This document shows positions 50,442 to 59,663 of a DNA stretch of 64,000 nucleotides, piece by piece. A model generated the notes under the pieces. It searched no databases. It was not told where the DNA came from and saw nothing but the letters and a program-made list of their open reading frames with translations. Positions within the stretch are counted from its first letter, which is position 1; each line of letters begins with the position of its first letter. Source of the DNA: Bifidobacterium cuniculi (GTDB lineage Bacteria; Actinomycetota; Actinomycetes; Actinomycetales; Bifidobacteriaceae); contig NZ_JGYV01000006.1 in assembly GCF_000741575.1 (NCBI RefSeq), positions 1-64,000 on the forward strand. Direction: 5' to 3'. Both the position numbers and the translations under genes were made by a program.

Positions 50442-51688
50442 GCGTTCCTCCCGGTCAGGGGTTCGAAGGTGATCGTGTTGTCTTCGGGAATGGTCAGGAC
50501 GTCACGGTCCTCGAAGAGGGCCGCCAGTTCCTCGCCGGACCGCCCGAGCGGGTCGTCCTGTGCGATGCGGTTCCAGACGGTGGCTTCGGCCTCCTGCCGG
50601 ATCCGTTCGGTCTCCGCGGCGGAATCAGCCGTGCGCACCACGGCGTCGTAGTCGCCGTCGTTGTCGAAGTCGATGGCCGCGTACTGGCTGTCTTCTTGTT
50701 CGTAGATACTGAGCCGCACGTCATCACCTGCCTGCGGGGAGAGGTGGATGTCATCGAAGCCGTCGCCGTTGGCGTCCAGGGTGAAGAATTGTCCGCTCTC
50801 CTGCAGCCTGTCCGGCATGGCCATGTCGGTGGCGTCCTTGGTCAGGGTGATGGAGCCGTCGGCGCCCACCGTGGCATGCGTACCGCCGTTTGTGAGGTTG
50901 AGCGAGAAGTCGTCCGTGGCATCGCCATTTGCGTCAAGGCCCACCGTATTGGTCTGGTCCGCGGGGAGAGCGCTGCTGGTTGCCTGGCTGCTGCTGTCCA
51001 CGGCGACGCCGTTCGTTGGCTGCTGGGTTCCGGAAAGCGTTCCGGCACCCCCGGCAGGCATGGATGCCAGGTTGGAGGTGTCCGGCGTCGCGGCCGCAGC
51101 ACCGGTACCGGACTGCAGACGGCGTTCGGCATCGTAGTCGTCCAGATTCACGGACGGTGCGGGGGTGCCCGTTCCCACCGACGAGGTACCACTACCCCCA
51201 CCGGCAGAACCGCCACCGCCGCCGTACGATCCTCCGCCACCGGAGGAGCCGCCTCCGCCGTAGGAACCGCCGCCTCCGCCGCCGTAGCCACCGGGATTCG
51301 AGGTTCCGCCGCCACCGCCGCCAGTTCCCGAGTCGCCGCTGCAGTTGCCCTGCTTGTCGAGCTTGGATTCCATGGATTCGACGCTTTCCAGGATCTTGCG
51401 CAGTATGTCTACGGCCTCCTGCTCTGCCGATTCCTTCTCCTCGACGGCGCCGGAGACGGAGCTGCTGAGCGTGGTGAGCATCTGGGCGATGCTACCGAGG
51501 TATTGGACGGTTCCCTGCTTGGTCTGGTCGTAGTTGGCCTTGATGTTCTGGAACAGGTAGCCAATGCCGCCGCTGCCCGAAGCGGAGAACTCACCCTTGA
51601 CGCTGGATATGCTCGAGGCCGAACCGCTTAGGGATTGGGCCACCGCCGTCAGGTCGGTGGGATTGATGTAGATGGGCGATGTCACCAC
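50438..51688 (-). CDS. Candidate T7SS substrate with Gly-rich linker and Asp-rich calcium-type repeats (416 aa)
   Basis: The N-terminal 100 residues are helical and ESX-like (AVAQSLSGSASSISSVKGEF). A glycine-rich linker follows (residues about 120-165, GGYGGGGGGSYGGGG). The C-terminal half has three DxDGDxDD-like loops, LDANGDATDD, LDANGDGFDDIHL and DFDNDGDYDAVV, as in FG-GAP or dockerin-like calcium sites. This suggests an extracellular, calcium-stabilised domain. The start is GTG at 51688 after AAAGGGG. Function unknown. Confidence 0.75.
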   Translation of the reverse strand: MVTSPIYINPTDLTAVAQSLSGSASSISSVKGEFSASGSGGIGYLFQNIKANYDQTKQGTVQYLGSIAQMLTTLSSSVSGAVEEKESAEQEAVDILRKILESVESMESKLDKQGNCSGDSGTGGGGGGTSNPGGYGGGGGGSYGGGGSSGGGGSYGGGGGSAGGGSGTSSVGTGTPAPSVNLDDYDAERRLQSGTGAAAATPDTSNLASMPAGGAGTLSGTQQPTNGVAVDSSSQATSSALPADQTNTVGLDANGDATDDFSLNLTNGGTHATVGADGSITLTKDATDMAMPDRLQESGQFFTLDANGDGFDDIHLSPQAGDDVRLSIYEQEDSQYAAIDFDNDGDYDAVVRTADSAAETERIRQEAEATVWNRIAQDDPLGRSGEELAALFEDRDVLTIPEDNTITFEPLTGRNA

Positions 51689-51736
51689 TCACCCCTTTCC
51701 TTCATGTTGCTGGTTTCTTGGGTTGCCGGGGCTGCG

Positions 51737-53251
51737 TCAGTCCATCGCCTTGCGGTGCCCGGCCATGGCGGCACGCGGCTTGGGCTCGAATTCCTCCATG
51801 TCCTCGATGTCCGGGAGCACGTAGGCCATGCCGCGGCGCTTGCCCTTCTTCTCGTTGGCACCGGCACCCTGCGAACCCATCATGCCGGGCGTGGCGCCAC
51901 GGGTGGCGCCCTTCGCGGCGGCGGGCGAGGTCGCCGAGCTGTCGGGAAGGCCGGCGGCCATGCCACGGGCGCCCTTCACCGAGGAGGTGACGGGAGTGGC
52001 CGTGACGGGCGTGTTGGTGTAGAAGGAACCGGTTGCACGGCCCGCTCCCCCGATGCCGAGGCTGCCTGCGCCAGCGCCGCCGACGCCGACCATGCTGCCG
52101 GACAGGCCATTGGATCCTGCGGCACCCGAGACATGCTTGGCCAGTGCCGCGCCGCCGATGCCGGTGCCCGCGGCGAGGCCGCCGGCCAGCGCGCCACTGC
52201 GGAACGAACCGTTCAGGCCGCCTTGGCCGCTGTCCACGGACATGCCCTGGGTATGCCAGTCCGCCGGTTCCCAGCGTCCGGTCTCGGAATTGTAGATATA
52301 GCCGTCGCGGTAGGCGTTCGAATCCTGATTCCGGGAGCTGAAGGTGCCGCCCGGAGTGGTGGATGCGGCTGAAGCCACGCCGCCCGTGTGGGCGGCGGTC
52401 TGGCTGGAAGGCATCGCCGGTACCTGGTGGCTCTTCAGCCATGCCGCGGTAGCGGGGTTGGCTGCGCTGTTCGAGGAAGGCAAGGTGCGGACGCCCGAGG
52501 ATGCGGGGGAACCGGCACCCGAGGAAGAACGTGCCGCCGCCGCGGCTGCGGCTGCGGCAGCGCCAGCCCCTGCACCGGCGGTACCGGCAGTGGTCCAGTT
52601 GGGGTTGCCTTGGGTGGAGGTGTCCTGGTCGGAAGGATCATGATGTTCATCATCATCGGAGTTGGAACTGCGGTAGGGGGGATCAATGATGGGGACAGGA
52701 GCTACGATACCAGTCGGCATCATAGATTGAATACGATGAAGTTCTGCTTCAGCTTCCTTCCTGCGATTATCAGCAAGCAGGGAGTTCACAAAGTTGAGTC
52801 CCGCCACCCCACACAGGCCTGTCAGAGTTCCGAGACCTGGCACAACCCAATCCATGGGCTTGGTGGCGTCCATGATGTTCTGTGCCGAAACATCGTCGAG
52901 GAAGGAGCCAGGAAGTTGGTCAACGATGCTATTGGCCTCCGAAATGGCCTCATTGGCACCGTCAATATCATTTTTCATGATGCTGATGCGCTGACTCATC
53001 TGTTCCTGATGATCATTGATAGCTTTTAGGATGTCATTACTGGCTTTCGTTGCCTTTTCACCAGCCGCACACGTCAGGACGCCTTCAGCCTGCAGCGCCT
53101 TCTGCGCCTGATAAATACTGTGATAGGCCTCTTGGAGCATGTCGCAGTATTGGTTAATCTGCTTTGGCATCTCCCACATGGGAGTTTTTGCAATGACTTC
53201 TAATAGTTCTTCAGCATTATCGATAGTCATATTTTTATCGACAGTACTCAT
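51737..53251 (-). CDS. Large T7SS-associated protein with mosaic composition (504 aa)
   Basis: Residues 1-200 form a helical WXG-like domain (MPKQINQYCDMLQEAYHSIY, later QEQMSQRISIMKNDIDGANE) with a hydrophobic stretch LGTLTGLCGVAGLNFVNSLL. From about residue 205 it is Ala/Gly/Ser-rich low complexity with a short YRDGYIYNSETGRWEPADW motif and a charged end. The 5' third of the gene (about 52640-53251) is clearly more AT-rich than the rest, as if the N-terminal domain had been exchanged. GTAAGGAGATTGAA precedes the ATG. Probably a secreted or scaffold protein. Function unknown. Confidence 0.75.
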   Translation of the reverse strand: MSTVDKNMTIDNAEELLEVIAKTPMWEMPKQINQYCDMLQEAYHSIYQAQKALQAEGVLTCAAGEKATKASNDILKAINDHQEQMSQRISIMKNDIDGANEAISEANSIVDQLPGSFLDDVSAQNIMDATKPMDWVVPGLGTLTGLCGVAGLNFVNSLLADNRRKEAEAELHRIQSMMPTGIVAPVPIIDPPYRSSNSDDDEHHDPSDQDTSTQGNPNWTTAGTAGAGAGAAAAAAAAAARSSSGAGSPASSGVRTLPSSNSAANPATAAWLKSHQVPAMPSSQTAAHTGGVASAASTTPGGTFSSRNQDSNAYRDGYIYNSETGRWEPADWHTQGMSVDSGQGGLNGSFRSGALAGGLAAGTGIGGAALAKHVSGAAGSNGLSGSMVGVGGAGAGSLGIGGAGRATGSFYTNTPVTATPVTSSVKGARGMAAGLPDSSATSPAAAKGATRGATPGMMGSQGAGANEKKGKRRGMAYVLPDIEDMEEFEPKPRAAMAGHRKAMD

Positions 53252-53285
53252 TTCAATCTCCTTACATAAATAATTAAAAAGTTGA

Positions 53286-54851
53286 TTATTGCGCTTTTCG
53301 TCGATGTATTACTAGAACAATCAAAGTGATACATGCAGCAAGAAGCAACAACGCACCTACAACGAGGGCAACCCACGCCGCAACCGGTACGGCACGGGAC
53401 TGGGACGAGCTTGAAGACACAGAAGCCGACGTATCCGAGGAACCGGCATCTGCATCGGTCTTGGACGCGGTGGCGGTGGCGGAATACTGCATGCAATCCA
53501 CACCACCCTCGGCACGGCAAGATTCTACTTTCGCCCACGCAGCCTTCTGCCGCTCATACTCCTTACCCACCATGTCGGCATTCTTCAACACACGAATCTC
53601 ATACGGAAACGCATCCGTATTACTTCCCGCGCCTTCAGGCCATGCACTATGGTCTGCGTACATGCCTTGGGTTTCGACATGGGCTTCGCTGCGCTGCATC
53701 ACCTGCTCCAACAGCGGATTGACATCCGGATACTGCGACGGATCCACAGCCAGCAGCTTGTTCAGGTCCACCTGGCCAAAACCACGCTTGTGCTCCGCAT
53801 CCAACACAGCCTCACCCGTATCGTTGCCCTTCGTGTTACGCACCAAGGACTGCAACACCTGATTGCCCGTCGCATCAGGCCACTTCTGCATCACCAACGC
53901 CAAATACCCATTCAACACCGCAGCAGCATCAGACGTACCCCCACCCTTAGCTACCTTGCTATCCGTCGTCTGCTCATATGTGGCGGCGCCCACCGCAGGC
54001 GACAGAATCGACACGTTCCCATCCTTCGTATCCGACAAAACAGACAGGTTACCGTCCCTGTCGACCGCATTGACCGTGACCACACCAGGGAAATAGTTGT
54101 TCTTCGTGGGCTCGCCCACCAGATCATCGGCACCAGGTAAGTCCTGGTTACCACGCGCCGAGATCATGATCACCCCGTGCTGCAGCGCGTACACGTAATC
54201 CGACACATCCTCGTCATTAACAAACCCATTGATATAGGACATGCTCACCACGCGCGCACCAGCATCAATAGCGGCACGAATATTACGATTCCACGCCACA
54301 TGCTCACCCTGCGAATTATCACAAACATGAATACTTACTTCACCAATCGGGCCAAGAGGAGTTACACCATTGACATACGCCAGCACCTTTGCCTTCGGCG
54401 CCACACCCAACACGCCTAGATTACCGTCATACCCTTGTCCGTTGCCCACTATCAGTGCAGCCATACTCGTTCCGTGCGTCACTATCGCCCCTTGGGTCTT
54501 ACCTGCCAACAATGCTGGCAGGTCCGTAGACAAAGTCACGTCACCAAGTGGCGTTTGCGCCGTGCACGAGGTCTCACCATCCGCCACCAGCAGGTGAGGT
54601 TCTACATCTTGCCCCTCAAAACCCGGATAATCGGACACAATCGGATCATCAATGATCGCTACAGTCACGCCTTCGCCGGTCACGCCATCCTTCCACGCAT
54701 CACGCACACCCGTCGAATCCACATACCAGTACAGGTCATCCGTATTATCATCGGCGACCGCCGGCGGCACGCACAACCCCAACGCCACCACCGCGGACAC
54801 CACCATCAACACGGCGGCACGAGCCTTGCGCCACATCCTCACGTCCCTCAT
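53286..54851 (-). CDS. Mycosin-like S8 subtilisin protease, paralogue 1
   Basis: About 521 residues: signal peptide (ARAAVLMVVSAVVALGLCV), subtilase domain, then a Ser-rich linker and one C-terminal membrane helix, the MycP layout. The catalytic triad is complete: Asp in VAIIDDPIVS, His in VTHGTSMAAL, Ser in GGGTSDAAAV. It should sit on the outer membrane face and process secreted proteins or regulate the machine. Most of it is alike to its neighbour at 54910-56505, a tandem duplication. GAAAGG is seven bases before the ATG at 54851. GC is lower than in the flanking genes. Confidence 0.88.
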   Translation of the reverse strand: MRDVRMWRKARAAVLMVVSAVVALGLCVPPAVADDNTDDLYWYVDSTGVRDAWKDGVTGEGVTVAIIDDPIVSDYPGFEGQDVEPHLLVADGETSCTAQTPLGDVTLSTDLPALLAGKTQGAIVTHGTSMAALIVGNGQGYDGNLGVLGVAPKAKVLAYVNGVTPLGPIGEVSIHVCDNSQGEHVAWNRNIRAAIDAGARVVSMSYINGFVNDEDVSDYVYALQHGVIMISARGNQDLPGADDLVGEPTKNNYFPGVVTVNAVDRDGNLSVLSDTKDGNVSILSPAVGAATYEQTTDSKVAKGGGTSDAAAVLNGYLALVMQKWPDATGNQVLQSLVRNTKGNDTGEAVLDAEHKRGFGQVDLNKLLAVDPSQYPDVNPLLEQVMQRSEAHVETQGMYADHSAWPEGAGSNTDAFPYEIRVLKNADMVGKEYERQKAAWAKVESCRAEGGVDCMQYSATATASKTDADAGSSDTSASVSSSSSQSRAVPVAAWVALVVGALLLLAACITLIVLVIHRRKAQ

Positions 54852-54909
54852 AACCAAGCCTTTCCAAGAACAAACAAATAACAAACAAATGCTGAACAAC
54901 CAGCAGAGC

Positions 54910-56505
54910 TCACTGCCAACCCGGAGGACCGGCAACACCAAACCCAGACACCACCGCCGTCCTCTTCCTACGCCGCACCAACACGACAACCAAGACGATG
55001 ATTGCCGTAAGAAGCAACAGAGCACCCGCACCGATGGCAACCCACGCGGCAACCGGCACCGCATGGGACTTGGACGAACTCGACGATGCGGAAGCGGATG
55101 TATCCGAAGAACCGGTACCCGCATCCGTCTTGGCCGCAGTGGCAGTGGCGGAATACTGCATGCAATCCGCACCACCATCAGTACGACAGGCCTCCACCTT
55201 CGCCCAAGCAGCCTTCTGCCGCTCATACTCCTTGCCCACCAAGTCCGAGTTCTTCAACACGCGAATCTCGTAGGGGAACTTGTCCGTATTACTCCACGTA
55301 TAGTCCTCCCAGGCCCTGTGGTCCTGGTACATGCCCTGGGTCTCCACGTGGGCTTCGCTGCGCTGCATCACCTGCTCCAGCAAAGGGTTGATATCCGGAT
55401 ACTGAGTCGGATCGGTCGCCAACAACTTCGTTAGGTCGACCTGGCCGAAGCCACGCTTATGCTCCGCATCCAACTGCGCCTCACCGCTGTCATTGCCCTT
55501 CGTGTTGCGCACCAAGGACTGCAGGATCTGGTTACCCGTCGCATCAGGCCACTTGGACATCACCAACGCCAAATACCCATTCAGCACCGCAGCAGCAGTC
55601 GACGTGCCCCCACCCTTGGTTATCTCACGATCCGACGTATCCACATACGTGGCCGTGCCCACCGCCGGCGACAGAATCGACACATTGCCATCCTTCGTAT
55701 CCGACAAGACCGCCAGATTGCCGTCCTTGTGGACCGCATTGACCGTAACCATGCCAGGGAAATAGTTGTTCTTCGTGGGCTCTCCCACCAAGTCATCAGC
55801 ACCGGGCAGATCCTGGTTGTCACGTGCCGAGACCATGATCACCCCATGCGAAAGCGCATACACGTAATCCGCCACATCCTCCTCGTTGACAAAGCCACCA
55901 ACATAGGACATGCTCACCACGCGCGCACCAGCATCCACCGCAGCACGAATATTACGATTCCAGGCCACGCTCTCCCCTTGCGAATTATCACACGCTTGAA
56001 TGGTCACAGCGCCAATCGGACCAAAAGATGCCACACCATTGACATACGTCAGTAGCTTCGCCTTGGGAGCCACACCCAGCATGCCAGGATCGCCGTCGTA
56101 GCCCTGACCATTACCCACGATCAGCGCAGCCATGTGCGTCCCATGCATCGTCATAACCCCGTACGTTTTGGCCGCCAGCAGCGCAGGCTGCTCCATAGAC
56201 AATGTCACAGGACCCTCGTCCACCTGCGCCGTGCACGAGGTCTCGTCGTCAGCCACCAACAGATGCGGCTCTACGTCCTGACCAGTGAACCCCGGATAGT
56301 CGGACACGATCGGCTCGCCAATGATCACCACGGTCACACCATGGCCGGTCACACCATCCTTCCACGCATCACGCACACCCATCTCATCCACATACCAGTA
56401 CAGGTCCTCCGTATTGTCGTCGGCCACCGCCAATGGCACGCACAACCCCAACGCCACCACCGCGGACACCACCGACGCCACGGCACGCCTCAGCCTCGTA
56501 CGCAT
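54910..56505 (-). CDS. Mycosin-like S8 protease homologue, paralogue 2, catalytic Asp replaced
   Basis: 531 residues with signal peptide, subtilase domain and C-terminal membrane helix (AAWVAIGAGALLLLTAIIVL) plus an extra tail. Compared with its tandem paralogue, His (MTMHGTHMAAL) and Ser (GGGTSTAAAV) are kept, but the Asp position reads VVIIGEPIVS. The Gly codon GGC (56317-56319) replaces the catalytic Asp. It is probably a pseudoprotease or much weakened enzyme, perhaps structural or regulatory for the paralogue. AAGGAGAACCGC precedes the ATG. Confidence 0.88.
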   Translation of the reverse strand: MRTRLRRAVASVVSAVVALGLCVPLAVADDNTEDLYWYVDEMGVRDAWKDGVTGHGVTVVIIGEPIVSDYPGFTGQDVEPHLLVADDETSCTAQVDEGPVTLSMEQPALLAAKTYGVMTMHGTHMAALIVGNGQGYDGDPGMLGVAPKAKLLTYVNGVASFGPIGAVTIQACDNSQGESVAWNRNIRAAVDAGARVVSMSYVGGFVNEEDVADYVYALSHGVIMVSARDNQDLPGADDLVGEPTKNNYFPGMVTVNAVHKDGNLAVLSDTKDGNVSILSPAVGTATYVDTSDREITKGGGTSTAAAVLNGYLALVMSKWPDATGNQILQSLVRNTKGNDSGEAQLDAEHKRGFGQVDLTKLLATDPTQYPDINPLLEQVMQRSEAHVETQGMYQDHRAWEDYTWSNTDKFPYEIRVLKNSDLVGKEYERQKAAWAKVEACRTDGGADCMQYSATATAAKTDAGTGSSDTSASASSSSSKSHAVPVAAWVAIGAGALLLLTAIIVLVVVLVRRRKRTAVVSGFGVAGPPGWQ

Positions 56506-56561
56506 GCGGTTCTCCTTCCCCTTCGTTCCCTCGGCAGGTCACCATCGATCCTTGCGGCAGC

Positions 56562-57017
56562 TCAGTGCATGCCGCCACTGCTGCCTGCGCCGCCTCCCGA
56601 CGAGCTGGGCGCACCGGCGCCACCGCCCTGCACCGTCTTGGCAGCCGGCACCACGTAGTTGTCGCGGTCCCACTGGCTCTCGGACTGCAGTATGGTTCGC
56701 ACGCCGGCCACGGACCTGGAGACGGCCTGGATGAGGTCCTGCTGTTCCTCCTCGCCTTCCTGAAGATCCTTCAAGGCAAGCTCGGCGGCCTCCATATAGG
56801 CCTTGAGCGACGCCGCCAGATTGGTGCGCGACTGGTTGAAGCTCTTGACGAAGGCGTTCATGCGCGCATCCATGCGCGCCTCAAGGTCAGTGCCGGTGCC
56901 TCGCAGGTCGCCGTCCCAGTCGGCACCGCGGCCGGTCTTGACCTTGGAGCTCACTTCCGAGAGTGGCTGGATGGCCTTGCTTGCTTCATCGAAGTCGATA
57001 TCCATACGGTCTGTCAT
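56562..57017 (-). CDS. WXG-like T7SS-associated protein with Gly-rich tail (151 aa)
   Basis: A helical hairpin with a WDG turn (GRGADWDGDLRG) and two long helices (EARMDARMNAFVKSFNQSRT; LKAYMEAAELALKDLQEGEE), then a C-terminal Gly/Ser/Ala tail (GGGAGAPSSSGGG). Longer than typical WXG100 proteins, but from the same locus and probably secreted or a secretion partner. GAGGGGAACC precedes the ATG. Confidence 0.75.
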   Translation of the reverse strand: MTDRMDIDFDEASKAIQPLSEVSSKVKTGRGADWDGDLRGTGTDLEARMDARMNAFVKSFNQSRTNLAASLKAYMEAAELALKDLQEGEEEQQDLIQAVSRSVAGVRTILQSESQWDRDNYVVPAAKTVQGGGAGAPSSSGGGAGSSGGMH

Positions 57018-57144
57018 GGTTCCCCTCGTTTCCTTCTCGCCCTGATGGGCAACGATGCCCCATGCCGGAGGGGCATGGGGCGAATGGCGAGCCGGTACCC
57101 TGCCGGCCCGCCCGGTGCGGCTGCCTCGTGCAGCCGTCAGTGTG

Positions 57145-57432
57145 TCAGAAACGGGCCGCCGAGCGGTTGTCCGATTCCACGTACTGGGATGCGATCTGCG
57201 AGGTCGCCTGCGAGATCTGGTTCAGGATCTGGTTCATCTCCTGGATCTTGGCGTTCCAGTCCTGCTGGGCGCGGTAGTACGCCTCGCGGGCCTCGCCGTC
57301 CCACTGGTCGATCAGGGACTTGACCTGGGCGTCCAGGTTGTCGAGTTCCTGCGAGATGCCCTGCGAATCGTTGCGGATGTCCGCTGCGAGGGTGTCCACC
57401 ATCTGGGGACGGACGGAAATAGAGCCGACCAT
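57145..57432 (-). CDS. WXG100 (ESAT-6-like) protein
   Basis: 95 residues: helix DTLAADIRNDSQGISQELDN, WDG turn in SLIDQWDGEAREAYYRAQ, then helix DWNAKIQEMNQILNQISQ. The C-terminal ASQYVESDNRS places YxxxD (YVESD), the EccC secretion signal. It probably dimerises with the 57502-57813 product. TAAGGAGGAGCC precedes the ATG. Confidence 0.92.
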   Translation of the reverse strand: MVGSISVRPQMVDTLAADIRNDSQGISQELDNLDAQVKSLIDQWDGEAREAYYRAQQDWNAKIQEMNQILNQISQATSQIASQYVESDNRSAARF

Positions 57433-57501
57433 GGCTCCTCCTTACATGACTTGGGTGATACGTATACGAATGGGTGAATGGAGTGGTCGAGCGGGCATCG
57501 G

Positions 57502-57813
57502 TCAGCCGAGCATGGCTGCCAGACGCGAGGTCTTCGACTGGTTGTCTTCCTCATTGGCGGCCTGGTCGCTGGCGGTGCCGCGGAGGTTGTCACGCAGGTC
57601 GTTGAGGATGTTGTTGAGCGCGTTGGCCTTCTCCTGCCAACGCATCATGAGCGTCGAATACGCCGTGGCAGCGTCGCCCGACCAGAAGGAGCCGAGTTCC
57701 GCCATCTTGCTTTCGATGTCCTTGATGCGGTGGTCCACGCCCACGCGGGCATCCTCGACCGCCACGGCACCCTTTTCGAGTGCGCCTTCCCCTGCCCTGA
57801 TGTGTTCAGCCAT
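57502..57813 (-). CDS. WXG100 (ESAT-6-like) protein
   Basis: 103 residues with the WSG turn in ELGSFWSGDAATAYSTLMMR between two helices. It is the first gene of the leftward secretion unit, with the second WXG100 gene 70 bp downstream, the usual esxA/esxB pair. No YxxxD is evident at its end, consistent with the partner carrying the signal. CAAGGTAA precedes the ATG. Confidence 0.9.
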   Translation of the reverse strand: MAEHIRAGEGALEKGAVAVEDARVGVDHRIKDIESKMAELGSFWSGDAATAYSTLMMRWQEKANALNNILNDLRDNLRGTASDQAANEEDNQSKTSRLAAMLG

Positions 57814-58198
57814 TTACCTTGTCCCTTCCTTGCAGAGAGGTGGTGCGCATGCCTCGAAGCATGCGCAGCGGCATCGTCGCCGCCGGGCCCTGAAGCGCCC
57901 TTATGGCGTTGTCTGCCGGCCATACGCCGGTTGCGTACAGCAATGATGCAAACGCTATCAAGAACCTTCGGATTTAACAAATTTTTCCGTCTACAATCAG
58001 CTCATAACGAAAAAGTAAGACAATTCCTGAAATGATGTCGCTTTATCAGAATGTTTCCCAAAAGAATCCCGTAGACTATGCATTGTATCTTCTCGAGATA
58101 AGACGTCTGCGTGAATACGTATTCCACCATACTGGGATGCCCGTAGCCATCACTGCGTCGTCATGCAATGACCTGAGGGGGGGGGGACCGACCAGACC
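57814..58198. promoter_or_regulatory. Divergent T7SS promoter region with G10 tract
   Basis: The 385-bp gap between the divergent units is AT-rich in the middle (about 57960-58120) and must hold both promoters. No box pair stands out firmly. A run of ten G (58177-58186) lies 12 bases before the eccD ATG, where its ribosome site should be. Length changes there would alter eccD expression. Confidence 0.65.
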
Positions 58199-59636
58199 AT
58201 GCGTATAGGCACCACCACCCCACCGGCACCTGCCCCGGCAGCGCCGCCGCCGGCAACGCCGCCGCCGACCTACTTCGACCCCGGCGCCCACCTGCACGAC
58301 GACGAACTGCGCGCACGCCGCCTGCACCTGACCATCGCCTACGGCAGCCGCAGCATCGACCTGGACGTCGGCCCCGGACCGATCATCGCGGAACTCCTCC
58401 CGGACATCGCACGCCGCCTGGGCGCCCTCGACCCCACCATCGCCCACGGCGGCTACCACCTGGTCACCGAGGAAGGAGTCGACCTCGACCCGGCGGCCAC
58501 CTTCGCGGAGCAGGCGGTCGCCAACAACAGCGTGCTCACCCTCCACCCCGGCGTGCTGGACGACGACGAGGTCGTCTACGACGACATCGTCGAAGCCGTC
58601 GGCGACAGCGTGGCCCGCGTCTACCGTCCGTGGACGCGGGAGCAGACCATGGTCACGTCGCTCATCGTGAGCGTGGGCATGCTCCTCATGGGCGCCGCGC
58701 TCCTGGCCGTCCAGCCTGCCGGCGTCGTCAACGCGTCCCTCGCGCTCGGCTTCGCCGTGGTCCTGGTCACCCTGTCGGCGGTCCTCAACGCCAAGGAACT
58801 TCCCGCGCAGGCTACGGCCATCGGCCTGTCCGCCGCGGTCTTCGGTGCCATTGGCGGCTACCAGATGACGGCGTCCTTCGTACCCCACGCCGTCCTTCTA
58901 CGGCACCGCGCTGCTCGGCGGCTGCGGCGCACTGGCGGTCTTCGGCGCCGCCGTGGCACTGCTGTGCCCGGCGACGCGCCCCTACTCGCTCCTGCCGGTC
59001 GCCATCGGCGCGGTCACCGCGGTGCCCGCCGCGCTCGGCGTCCTCTTCCCCACTGCCGCCACCGCCATCTGGATCGCCGCCACTGCCGTGGTCGCCGTCG
59101 TGGGCAACTTCCTGCCCTGGGCCACGCTGTCACTGGCGCGCCTGAGCGTGGACAGCCCGCAGAGCGAAGCCGAGATCTTCGAACTGCCCGACGACATCGA
59201 CGTCAAGGACGTGCGGCAGCGCTACGCCGCAGGTTCCACCATGCTCTTCATCGCGCACATCGCGAGCGCCGCACTGCTGCTGCTGTCAGTGCCGCTGCTG
59301 GCCGCACAGCCGGCGCCGTATGCCGGCGTCATGGCGGTGGCGGCGTTCCTGGCGATGCTCATCGGCTCGCGCCAGATCCATGCGATGCGCGAGGTGGCGG
59401 TTACGGTGGGTGCCACGGCGGTCGGGCTGGCTGCGACGTGTGCGCTGTTCGCGCGCAGCCATCCCGAGCAGGCGCCGGCGTTGACGGTGGCACTGGTCGT
59501 CGCCGCGCTGGTCACGGTGGTGGTGACGTACGTGACGCGCCGGCAGTCGCTGTTCGCCACCCGCGTGGCGGACGCGGCGGAGACGGTGTGCCTGGTGGCC
59601 ATCCTGCCGCTGGCGTACCTGGCGATCGCAGTGTGA
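58199..59636 (+). pseudogene. eccD: T7SS membrane protein EccD, interrupted by a one-base frameshift
   Basis: N-terminal ubiquitin-like domain (about 40-125; RRLHLTIAYGSRSIDLDVGP, LVTEEGVDLD), then membrane helices from VTSLIVSVGMLLMGAALLAV. At the CCCC run 58883-58886 one extra C shifts the frame. Without it the protein would read SFVPTPSFYGTALLGG and continue as helices (VAIGAVTAVPAALGVLF, ending PLAYLAIAV) to 59636, about 478 residues, normal for EccD. As read, the first frame stays open to 59650 but yields an Arg-rich nonsense tail. EccD forms the membrane channel, so the system is either off, phase-variable, or this is a sequencing error. Confidence 0.8.
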
Positions 59637-59663
59637 ACATGAGCGTGTGAGAAGAGGAGCGAC

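Noticed and set aside
51180-51310. GCCGCC-type repeats in the T7SS region as a DNA repeat array
   Set aside because: They encode the Gly-rich linker of the 50438-51688 protein and are explained by coding.
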